A stretch of DNA of 64,000 nucleotides from Pelecanus crispus (lineage: Eukaryota; Chordata; Aves; Pelecaniformes; Pelecanidae). The notes below the pieces were generated by a model. It saw only the letters and a program-made list of their open reading frames with translations. It did not search any database and was not told where the DNA came from. Location of the stretch: NCBI RefSeq assembly GCF_030463565.1, contig NC_134643.1, forward strand, positions 40,028,221 to 40,092,220, given 5' to 3'. The number at the start of each line of letters is the position of its first letter. Within the stretch, counting starts at the first letter, position 1. This document shows, piece by piece, positions 34,601-45,500 of this stretch. The translations under genes and the position numbers were made by a program.

Positions 34601-37600
34601 AGATCAGCTTTTTCACAATGAGTATGCGCTGGCAGAAATGACAACGTCAGGTACAAGAAAACAAAGAAACAAGCATATTTCTTTCTATTGCTAGAGAAAG
34701 CACTGCCTCCAGAAACACTGTAGAAATGGACTTTTGAGGACATTCTTACAAATCGTTGAGAGACAAAATCATCTTTATCTTGTGATATGTAAGCAGACAA
34801 TTGTCTCTCTGTATCTCATCCTTCCAAATGACATTGCTTCTACAATATACTTGTTCCAGGCTCTCTGAAGCACTGGCTAGTAATGCAAAAATCTTGCAAA
34901 AATCTTACAAAAACGACTAATTTTGGCCTCTACAGGATGATAACAGAACAAAGCCCTGACCTGGTACCATTATAGCTGAATACAGAGATAAAATTATGCC
35001 CTTAAACTGGCAGTACCACAAAAGTGGTAAAAAAATTAAAAAACATATAGGTCACCTTGACTGTGACAGGCAGGAGATGTTGTTTCTAAGGTAAGTAATA
35101 GGACTCAACATTTCAATGCATGAAAAGACTAAGAAGTTTCGGAGAACTATTTTTTGTTTGGAAATTATATTCTTCTATATCAGACTGTAGCAGCATGGGT
35201 TGACCTTTGTGATAGAAGTTATTAAAAAATGCCAGTTCTGTCCATGAGAGCTACTGGCATCATTAACCCCCCAAGAAAACGAAACAACAGCAGGCATTTC
35301 TTAAGATTCTTTTGAAATTTATACATATTCTTCTCGATATATGTTTTTCTTACTGGCATGTAATGATTTCAAAAGTATTATAACTAATTGCAAATATTTT
35401 AAGAACCTCTTCCCGCTTGAATAATGCACATGAGATATGAGATTCTTGGCCGGCATTCTTGCTTCTTTTGATTCTTTGTTTTGTATTTGCCATTCATACA
35501 CATAAATGCATAAATGAGCCACCAATAGTTGGCAGTCCTACTCAATTTTATACATATTCATTATGAAGAGAGGAGAAATTGTACATACCCAGAGGGTTTA
35601 AAAATTCTAATGGTGGCTCTGACAAGTTCAAACACACGCTGTCTCGTATATCTCCTAAACTTAGACTATACCCTGCTACTATAATACATGGCTACTAATC
35701 CTAGAATGATATGAAGAGCCTAATAATATGTATTTAAACAAATATCACACTTACAACTCTGCATTAACCGATTTTAGCACACAAACATGTAGTTAATGAA
35801 TTGTATCAAACAGCAAAATCGTGCTGAAAGACACTAGGCCCCAAGGTTCAACAGGTTATATTGAGGATATTGGCAATTAAAATTAATTCTTGTTCTGTTC
35901 CAACAGTTGTTGATACACACAAATCCCTTCAGCGCAGAGCTGAAGAGACCGGTCATTGTCTCTTCTTTGGTACCATCACCTGCGTGCAGGACAGCCAGAA
36001 AACAGAAGGACCCTGGAGATCCCAGCCCCTTCAGCAGCCCTGCCTCCAGGGTAAAGTGGAAATGGTCGTGGCACAAATGAGCTAGTCTGAGTTAACTAAG
36101 TTTGGGTAAAACTCTCATGAGGACAAGGAGGTATGTAGCTTTCTTATGCATTAGCAGATCTGTATGTTCTGGGGGTTAGACCTTGACTTCCATCCTTTTA
36201 AAGGTTTCAATTCAAAGCACTCAAGGATTTTGAAGGGAGAAGTGGCAGTGCTGTTGGTGCAAACGGCAAAAGCAATCTTACAGCAGTTTTCCATGCTGGT
36301 ACCATGCTATGCCCTTATTCTCTCCACAAAAATGTGACAAGAGGAAACTACACAGACAGGCTCTAATCAGTACTTGAACTTAGTACTCCTCTGACAAGAT
36401 TTTGTGGATAATAACCACTTACTATGTGTTAAATATACTTCAGTTCACCAAAAAAAAATCAAAGAACTTTCGAGTTGATCAAATGTAGAGTTTCTCAGTC
36501 CCAGAAGAGCCTCTAGTAAAGACTGCCAAGTGTGCATTCCTGCTCAGGAGGACCTACAGGTATTACATGTCAGGTCTAAGAACTGCCATCAGCTACATAA
36601 GGACAAACGAAGTCATCTATCCTGCAGAGCATATGGAAGCCAGGGGATGTTTTTAGATTATTCTGCTGTGAGAATGTGGATGACAATTTGTATTGAGTCT
36701 TTACTATTAATTTATTTCTCAAATAGCACATTTAAAAGAATACATCATATATTAAGAGCTGTTCAGTTCCAGCATGCAAGTCAAAGACTAATACAGGTCT
36801 TCAGTAAAACATCCACAGAGTATGAAAAACATCAAAACATGAGTCAATTTGTGGCAGCCAACAGAGACACATCTTGACAGGCAGCTGACTATGTTCATTG
36901 TTCAGGTGATGGCAGGCTGGCAACGGGCATCATCTGCTCCAAGAGGAGAGCCACTGAGTCACTTTACCTTGGACGATCCTGTGGATGAATCAGTTTTGCT
37001 CCTAGAAATCAGACTCTGCAAAGTTACACTCTATTCGATAGATTCATTCATTCCAATTTAGTTTTAGCCCTCTCTGTTCACCTTGATTCATGGAAGAATA
37101 ATTATATTTGTATTTTTTATCTTTGCTGTTACTGACAGTCTCATAAATGAGGGAGGAAGATATAGCACATTTCTATTGGCCTGAAATGAAGCACTCTTAA
37201 GCAAGAATCAACAAAACAACAGCAGTGCTTTAAAACGTTATGAAATGAAACAGATTAGCCCTTAGGTCTGCTTTGACAAACATTGACTCGTATTGTAATT
37301 AGCCAGTGTACTAACATTGAAATTGCTAAATTATCGGTATGGTCAAGGCTTTCCTGAAATGTGGGATCCAGAATAAACAAAATCATAGCACAGCTACCTC
37401 TGGTTCTAATAAGCCTAAATAGTCCAAATGCTTAAAATAATTTGTATTTCTATGACTTCTGAAACATAAAGTATTGTTCAATATCAGAAGTTCCAATTAA
37501 ACAAGTGCTTGTAAGTTTACTGGAGACAAGCATCTCTAGGACAAGCATTGCTGAGATCATTATATGAAGAAAGCTGGGTGTGCTGACATAAAGGGAAACA

Positions 37601-38197
37601 TAATTGGCTCTGAAGGAATTACAAATTTAGAATTGTGATAAGGAATGAAAATGCAAATGGTCAAGCAAAAAGAAAAACAACCTGGACTGACTTTCAGAAG
37701 AGGTGTTAAGGAAGAAAAAAAATCTTCTGTTCTGTAAACCAAGTTCATTTGGCATGAAAATAGTAAAATGACAAAAATTTTTGAATCTAAATTTCTGGCT
37801 CATATTTCAAATCAGATTTCATTTGAAAGATTAATTTTGGGTTTTTTATTTTTGGGTGGTTGTGATATGCATTTCAAAAGTTTTGACCACAAACACTGCA
37901 AAAAGCCGTGGAGTGTTTAGCAACCAGAAGCAAGATTTCTTTTAGCATTTTTGTGTTTGTTTTTTTTTTTTTCTTTTAATTAAAAGACCGTTTGGGTTTT
38001 TTTTTTCAAGATATTATGTTTCCTGAAACTTAATCTTATGATGAGGGTGCTATTGGAGCTCTGTTCTTTTAGAGAGGCAATTTCAGCCCATTTGACAGTT
38101 GCTTCAGTCCATTACTTAACCAGATGCGTATATTATTTTCAGCACTGTTTTCCTGATCTTTCTCTTTTTAAAGCTAATGGAATCAGACACCCAAAAA

Positions 38198-38223
38198 CTT
38201 TGCTTTGCTTTACTTTGCTTTAC
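38198..38223. repeat. CTTTG/CTTTA pentamer repeat
   Basis: Five imperfect copies of a CTTTR pentamer-type unit. It is a short simple repeat without further context. Confidence 0.6.
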
Positions 38224-41200
38224 AGAATTGGATTATCTGGGTTCAGAAGGAAAGGCCAGGCAGTTCACAGCTGTCGATTATTATTTATTCTTCTTGGTAA
38301 GTGTGTAGAAATCTCTCTTAAATGAGACCGATAGTATCTTCTATTGTCCAGAAAGGAAATGGTCTTAAGTGCGAATCAGCACAGTAGCACCAACTGCTTT
38401 TGGAAAGATGCTTTGGGATTCTTACTTAACTTGCACGTGAACAAATTTTCAGCTTTAGGAAGAAAGAAAAGCTTAACTGAAATGTTGGCTTATAAGGTGG
38501 AAGGCAACTGATGATTTATTTAGTTCCAAATGTGCCCTACTTTGGCAATTGCTATAATTTGCTCTGGAATGTCATCTAACTTTAAAAATAAGGAAAACAG
38601 AAAATAAGGGGGGAAAAAACCCCACCCTTAAGAAAACATTGTCATGATTAAGATTCCAAAGCCAAGTTTTTAGTTCTACAGTTAACTCATCTTCATCTCT
38701 GGGAATATAATGTTTTATTCAATGCAATACAGTGATAACCTTAATGTCTTGAAACTCACATTTACCTGCACAAGTGTTCTAGTGTAGGTTATGCTGCTTT
38801 TTCAATTATTTTAAAGATTGCCATAAAATTCCTTTTTTGTTTCTTTCATATTTAAATCTAGATCACTTCTTTGACACCATCTGTGGTTTGTTAATATAAT
38901 CACCCAATAAATTTGTGAAGACTTTCTTTCCAGGCATCTTTTTAAAAATTCAAAGTTCAGATGTACAAAGTCAGTCACATATCTAAGTGATAAACCACGA
39001 CTCTAAGGTTCTCTGGCCCAAATATCTGCTTGCAGCGGTGAGCAGCTTTTGACTTAGAGCAGCAATTTTCCTTTTATTTCCCCCAAACCAGCTGTAAAAA
39101 ACGATAACCAGCTTTAAACTTGTCATCCTAAAGGATTCCCTTTAAGCTGAGTAAAGCTGTGTGGGATAGCTCTTTCCACGCTGATAGATGAAGATGCAGC
39201 ACATTCCCTATGTCCTCTGCTGATCAGTGGGCTCACAACTCCCATGTGAAGTAAAAGGGCAAATTGGTGAGGGTTCAAATTTTGGTGCTGTGAATGCATC
39301 TCTAAACTAACTCTGCTATTCTCTCATCTTCAGCATTTGGGGAATATATTTGCAAGTGTAAGGCAAGATAAATCCTTTCAGGTTCTAGCATTTAATTAAA
39401 CTTTCAGCTATCTTTGTGAATGAACCAAGAGCATCTAATATGTGTCTCTACAGGGAACAGATCACGAGTACCACTCCATCTGTGAAGTTGTTTGCTATCA
39501 GCTGGAAAAAAATCCCTTCTCAATTAGCCTCTCTGTGTCTAACTTCCTCTGGAACATTACATCTACTATAGCTGAATCCCAATTGTAATAAATGTACTTG
39601 AACAAAAAAATACTTTGACTTCCTCCATGATGGCCTGTGTTTCTGGTAGTAAGAGGAAATCAGGTTGAAGCAGTGGCAGGGTAAGCTGGCTGAGATATAG
39701 AAACCAGCATGGGAAGAATGATGATAAATGATTTTAAAATAATTTTAAAAGTGTTCAAGGTTGTATAGCAGACAAGCAGAATTGTTCTGTAATTGTTCTG
39801 ATTTTTTTTTCCTCTCATACACTCTCTTATTACAAGGAAATGTATGTAGGATTCCCAAAGTGGGAAACAGCTTGGTTTAGTATCTAATTGGAAATGGTAA
39901 AGATTTAATAAGTTGAATCCCAACTTGAGTGGATCTGCTTACAGGGACCACTGGCAATGCTTTACTCCACAACAGCAATTAACATAAAGACCTTACCTAC
40001 CATAGAGAATTTTCTATTGTCTGGTTGGTCTAACATGCTTAGCCAATAGAATGCATCATGGTAACCATGTGGGCAGAACATTTTTGGAGTAGATGATCTT
40101 TCACCACCCCATAACCACCCTATCCCCATTTAGTACCAAAGTCATGAATGCAAATAAAGACCAGGTTAGAACAGTCTTTTCCCACAGATATGCGAGAACT
40201 GATAACATGACACTGACATCTCAGAAACAAATTGTTCCTGGGAACTGCAAGATGCTCAAAAGTCATGGTCACCAAAATGATTTAGAATAGCGCTAAGGTT
40301 CATATGGCAAAATATGAATCAATGTGCCAAATGTCAAACATTTGTACTTCAACTTTTTATGTCTCAGTACTTCAAAAAGGAGCTACACAGTTTTTCTGTG
40401 TGGTATAATATCATCACAATTCAGACATCACAAGCCATTTTCAGCTGTCACAAATAAGTCAAGACTGAGCCTGTCTTCATCCGTATTGTTCCAGCTGGCT
40501 TCCTTGAATATCCAACACGAGTGTTCAAGCAAAATGAAGTAAAGAGTTCCCCTCTGTAAAGGTAACCTCTAAATTAAGTATTCCCATTTCAAAGGAGTGA
40601 ATGGTCTATTTGAACATCAGTCAGCACTGGGTCAGTTCTCCTTCTGAGATGGAGAGCTTCCCCTCACTGCAGTTCCTGTACCTATACCGACATTCCCCCA
40701 TTTCTCCTCAGGACACCCCCCCCCACACTACTCCCATCTTCCTTACTCCATCCCTCCATCACACCCCACCCCAATGCCACTAATCCAACACCATGCTGCC
40801 CACCTCCTCCTTACCCCGTCCATCATTTTGCTGCACACTGCTAACCTGCCACTGAGGTGCTCTGGGGAATGAGACCAATACATATTAAGCTCTGTCTCCA
40901 ACACAGCTGCCAGGCAATTAAGAGCATGAGTCTCTTCCAAAATAGCGGCTTGTACACTGTGGCTGGATGACAGGCCATGGTAGTGACACACGATTTCTTT
41001 CTACCAACTGAGTAAAGAGCACATGCTTTCCATCAGCTGCTGTGCAAGGCTGCCTGCAAGCTGCATGTAATAAATGCCTATTTTGAAGAAATTTTCTCTT
41101 TAGTTCAAGTCTTTAATAAAGCAATCAAAAAGCATTTCTTTAGTTTTGCTGTACACACATGTAACTGAGAAGGATTAAGGCTATTTAACATTCTTGTATT

Positions 41201-41891
41201 TCAATAGGAATCTTACGGAAGCTGTAACGCGTGGAAATACTTCCCCAGTTCTCCTTCTGCTCTGTATCATCTACCCATGCAGAGACAGATCACGGACCAC
41301 AAAAGTAATGAGACTGACATGAACAGTAATGAGGTACGCAAAAAAAAAATTCTGTAAAAGGTGCCCTTTGGCTTCCAAGCCCTCTGAAAGCACCCACATC
41401 GCATTCTCAAGCTGCTTTCTGCAAGCCACGACCAATAGAAGCATACCTTCATTTGGCAAGAAAACGAATTTTCACATCACCGCTTTTGGCTTCCGTCAGA
41501 CATTTGCCAGAGCGTGCTCAGCTGTGACGGGAGCCACTGCACACGCCTGAGAGGGCCTGGAGCAGGAGCTGCAGCCTCTGCAACACCAGGACACGTGGAG
41601 GGCCGCGGTAACGGCCACGGCACAAAAAGCACCGTACCTGGTGCCCCACGCAGGGCACCCACAGGCGCTCAGAGCGGCGGCGAACCCTTTTGATGCGGAC
41701 AGCGTCTAGGTTGGAGGAGTTTATTTAGACTCCTTTTCAGCCGGCTCTCCCCCGCCGTGAGCCGAGCCGCGGCGAGCCGGGCCCTGCCCTCAAGGCCGCC
41801 AACCGCCGCCACGTCCCGCCGCCCCGCGCTCCAGCCCGCCACCAAAACGAGGCTCCACATCCCAGCGGGCAACGCGCCGCCGCCCCCCCAA

Positions 41892-41917
41892 AACTACAAA
41901 TCCCGACGTGCACCGCC
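41892..41917 (+). promoter_or_regulatory. ZNF143/Staf-like site, plus orientation
   Basis: AACTACAAATCCCGACGTGC closely resembles the known ACTACAATTCCCAGAATGC-type ZNF143 (Staf) motif, a frequent element of CpG-island promoters. It is one of two such sites in opposite orientation. Confidence 0.6.
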
Positions 41918-41920
41918 CAT

Positions 41921-41930
41921 AGCCGCGGCT
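41921..41930. repeat. 10-bp palindrome between the ZNF143-like sites
   Basis: AGCCGCGGCT is its own reverse complement and lies between the two oppositely oriented ZNF143-like motifs, giving the core promoter partial dyad symmetry. Confidence 0.7.
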
Positions 41931-41943
41931 GCGGCGCGGGCGC

Positions 41944-41970
41944 GATGCACGCTGGGAAGCGTAGTCCCCC
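41944..41970 (-). promoter_or_regulatory. ZNF143/Staf-like site, minus orientation
   Basis: Read on the minus strand it is ACTACGCTTCCCAGCGTGCA, a good match to the ZNF143 consensus with an intact TTCCCAG core. It faces the site at 41,892-41,917. Confidence 0.65.
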
Positions 41971-42117
41971 TCAGCCTCACGGCCGATTCCCGCCGTCGCC
42001 CCCCATCCCCCGCCTCCCGCCACTCTCCGACGGCGGCCTAAACTTCCCGCGCACGCTCTGCGCCACGTACGCTCTGGCGTCACGCGGGCCGCGGGCCCCT
42101 CCCGCCCGCTGGCAGAG

Positions 42118-42122
42118 CCAAT
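42118..42122 (+). promoter_or_regulatory. CCAAT box of the CAND1 promoter
   Basis: GAGCCAATCAGGGG is a typical NF-Y site. It lies about 320 bp upstream of the CAND1 start codon. Confidence 0.6.
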
Positions 42123-42369
42123 CAGGGGGCGCCGGCGGCGCGAGGGGGCCCCTCGCGACCTTTGACCCGGCGCCGAACGCGAGCGGCTGCCCGCCCGCCC
42201 GTCCGCCTCCCCGCCCCTCCCGCCGTGTCAGCCGCAGCCGCAGGAGGCGGCGGAGCGCCCGCCTCCCCCCGCCGCCCTCGCCCCCGCCGCCGGCCCCGGC
42301 CCCGTCTCGCCCCGCCGAGCGCCGTCCCCAGCAGCGGGCGAAGTGGAGCCGGCGAGGCCGGGAAGACGC

Positions 42370-42424
42370 CGCCTCCTCCTCCTTCTCTCCTCCTCCTCCT
42401 CCTCCTCTCCCTCCCCCCTCCCCG
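42370..42424 (+). repeat. Pyrimidine-rich CCT tract in the presumed 5' UTR
   Basis: A 55-bp C/T stretch built mainly of CCT triplets ends about 15 bp before the CAND1 ATG. It may be purely compositional. On the minus strand it yields poly-Glu/Gly open frames that are not genes. Confidence 0.7.
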
Positions 42425-42439
42425 GCCGGGTCCGTCAAC

Positions 42440-42507
42440 ATGGCGAGCGCCTCGTACCACATCTCCAACCTGCTGGAGAAGATGACATCCAGCGACAAGG
42501 ACTTCAG
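42440..42507 (+). CDS. CAND1: CAND1 coding exon 1
   Basis: 68 nt encode residues 1-22 and two bases of Arg 23. The start codon lies in GTCAACATGG. The donor is CAG|GTGGGA, inside the CpG island. Confidence 0.95.
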
Positions 42508-45500
42508 GTGGGAGCCGCCGCCGTGCCCCCACCCCGCGTCCTCCGCCGGCCGCCCGGCCCCCGCCCCGCCGCGCCCGCAGGCCCCGCGCCGCCCTGCCCC
42601 CACGGCCGCCTCCGCGCCGGCCCCGGGCCTGGCGCCGCGGCTGTCAGGGCGGCGGCAGGTGCCGGGCGGCGGGGAGGCCTGCGGGGCCGAGCAGGGCCCG
42701 GTGCGGCGAGTCCGGGCCGTGCCCGCCTGGGTGCCTCTGGGGATGGGAGAGGGTCCCCCCCGACACGCCCCGGGCCGCCCCTGCGGGGCTGGGCGCGGAT
42801 CTGCTGCTCCCTCGGGAAGAAGGCTCCCTGGAGGGCAGCGCCTGTTCTCGCTGCCCGTGAAGGACGGGGCACGGCAGTGCCCGAAAAGCCGCGGCCTCCT
42901 CGCGTCGTGGGCAGGGATCCCAGGCAGCCGGGAGAAGCCAAGCGGTTGTCAGGTTTGCTGACCCGTGTGGGGCGAGGCGAGGGGGGAGGTCAGCGGTTCA
43001 ATTTCCGTCCTTGCAGATGCTCAGAAGCCGAATGGACGAAGCCCTGCTGCAGCTGACCCTGCTTTGAGCAGGGGGGGGTGGGCGAGATGACCTCCCCGGG
43101 TTCCTTCCCAGCCTCAAAAAATACGGATCCTGTGCTTCTGGCGACTAGGAGCAGAGAGGGCCACCCAGCACAGCGGGCTTGAACATCCTAAGCTCACATG
43201 CTTCCTTGATGCTGCATCTCGTAGACAGAGGGGTTTTGTGCTCCTCACATGATTTGGTACTGCCTCTAAAAGTCTGTGCATCCAGAGAGACAAGTCAAGT
43301 TCGGTCTTACGGGGACAGGACTGTATATGTAATTTTGAGCTTAGGATCTGTCACAAGAGCACGAGTTTTTATTGGATCGTGTGCTTGCTTTGTAATAAGT
43401 TAATAGCAGATAAAATGCAAACATTTGAGTATCAGAAAATGAAATGGTGTAAGGCACTTCGGGACATGGTGTAGTCTAGTCTACCCTTGATTGGTTTAGT
43501 GTGGACTTGGTAGTGTAGGTTAATGGTTGGACTGGATGATCTTAAAGGTCTTTTCCAACCTAAACGATTCTATGATTCTAAGCAAGCTATTAGAAAACAG
43601 CAGAGATGATACATTTACACAGTAGTTCTAGCAAAGCGTTAGGTTAAAAATAATTACATTTCTTTGTGTTGTGCACAGCCAGAAATTCACATTTGAAGCC
43701 TTTATTTGTCAAAGAGGGTACATGAATACAGACAGGGAAAAGGCTTGGGTTTTGTTGCTTTGCTGCAGCATTACAGTGCTTAGTTTATAGTTAAAGGACA
43801 TGTTGACATCCAAACAAGTCTCTTGTTAATACATTAAAATCTAAAGGAAATCAGAAGTGATGATTAAATAACCATAGAGTTGGATTTTGAATAATCTTGT
43901 TTGCTTTTGACAAACTATACTCCTGGACACAGATGTGATAAATTTATGTTTTTTTAATGTCGATTTCTGTCAGATTTTAGTAGCATGATATTACCTGGAG
44001 AATTTAGGCTAGAAATGTTGGAAGTAGAAAAAAATATTGATTAGTCTAAAAAGAGACAGTCCAGAATTGCCTGACTTATTTAAATTGTACTAAAAATAGA
44101 TTCAAACTTCTTTTTCCTTGAAGTGTTGCTGAAGATTTTTTTACTTTTATCATGCTAATTTGTTTTTGTGATTAAGTGAGCTTTCCATTTTGTGCTTATG
44201 GGGAGGATGACCTACAAAAAATTCTAATTGATTTGCAACTAAATACTGATTTTGATGAGTTTAAAACCTTCTGCATAAAAGCGCTAGGTCACACTTGACA
44301 AATGCAGTTGTAGCAAGCACTTTTTTCCCCAGCTACAAGTGGCTAAAACTTGTTTTGTAGTTGCTTTAGGAGAGCACACTTTAGAAATTACCTGTTCTAG
44401 GAGCTTTGAACAACTTTGGAATTCTCGAATATTAAAAAATTTTTCTTAACAGATTAAAATCTGACTTTACGAACCATAAAAAGGAGTGACGATAGACCTT
44501 TACAAACTGGCTGTTATGCAATAACACATTTTATGAAACTTTATGTGTACTGTGTATTTGCATAATGGATAAAATAGTATTTCGTACTAGTAAGTGCATT
44601 TATTCTTAGATCATGTATATTTGAAGAGGGACAGTGTAGTTAACTTGTTGATATTGGGGAGCTAAAAAACCACACTTCAAGTAACCACTTCACAGTAAAA
44701 TTTAATCCTCTGTTTTTTTGATAAACTGACTTGTCCGAAGCAAGCGTGTGTGGCATTTATTGTCTGGAAACTCAGACTTAAATTTTAAAATGGGCAGTAA
44801 TGTAAGGTGGCAGTTTGTGGCTGTGGGAGAAGTAGTGTCCTCAATGCAGGAGGAGAATGACTACTCTGAGTACAAGGTATGAGGAGCTGCTGATGTACTG
44901 CTGCTTTGCACCAGGTAAAGTTTGATGTGCCTGAGGAGGAAGCAGTTGTGACTAAAGGCCACATCTAAACTACTCAAAACCACGTTTCTAAATACCAGCT
45001 ACTTTAAACTAAAGTTGCCAGGCCTCCCCATGCCATTGTGGGGCTTGGGTTTGTTTTTTAATGGAGGAGTCTGCCAGGAGGACTCCTCGGTTGTAGTTGA
45101 GTGCAGAAGCTGCTGATGCATTGAGGGTGCGCAAGCTCTGTTTAGTTTAGGAACTTGTCACAAGTAGGTGATGAGTGCATGTGAACTCCTAAGGCTAGGA
45201 AATGAGAGCTATTGACCAGGGAAGTGAGGGGAGGCTATTAAAAAGGTTTAAGAGAAGGAGGTAAATATAGCAGTAACATGGAGACAGTTTTTGAATGTTC
45301 TAGTACTGCGTGACTTTGTGTACATCCTCATTCCCATCCTATCTGCCCATTACCTGTACTTACCAAGTAGCTTTTTTCCTTGCTGTGCTTAAAAGCTGAT
45401 GCCATTCGCATTCATCATCTGTTTATGCGCACATATGGTTCCTGTCAGATTACAGGCTTGCTTCAGTGGGACTGTTGGAGTGAATGAAAAATGAGTGAGG

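Larger units (their letters stand above)
26823..41639. other. Non-coding region between provirus and CAND1 promoter
   Basis: About 14.8 kb of AT-rich, mostly unique-looking DNA. No coding exon, RNA gene or clear mobile element was recognised. All open frames are short and show no family resemblance. Some stretches are dense in homeobox- and POU-like sites (for example 28,661-28,692) and could be enhancers. A CTTTG-type pentamer run lies at 38,198-38,223 and a C-rich stretch at about 40,690-40,780. Confidence 0.55.
41640..42960 (+). promoter_or_regulatory. CpG island with the CAND1 promoter
   Basis: GC content and CpG density rise abruptly at about 41,640 and fall again after about 42,960. 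The island covers the promoter, 5' UTR, coding exon 1 and the start of intron 1. There is no TATA box at a sensible place, as in many housekeeping genes. Visible motifs are two ZNF143-like sites, a CCAAT box at 42,118-42,122, TTCCCGCGC near 42,044 (E2F-like) and GGCGTCACG near 42,076 (CRE half-site). A 55-bp pyrimidine-rich CCT-repeat tract (42,370-42,424) lies in the presumed 5' UTR. The start site is probably between 42,130 and 42,350 but cannot be fixed from sequence alone. Confidence 0.85.

Noticed and set aside
40042..40070. CCAAT and X-box-like GGTAACC close together, resembling the promoter of MHC class II genes
   Set aside because: Spacing and the second half-site do not fit well, there is no coding sequence nearby, and short motifs occur often by chance.
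1..41640. GRIP1 exons expected from vertebrate gene order
   Set aside because: No PDZ-type sequence or plausible exon was found on the minus strand; synteny alone is not enough to annotate it.
41977..42941. Long minus-strand open frames across the CpG island (208, 145 and 136 codons) and plus-strand frames of 107-237 codons
   Set aside because: They consist of Gly/Arg/Pro/Ala-rich low-complexity translations caused by GC-rich DNA with few stops. The real coding sequence here is CAND1 exon 1.
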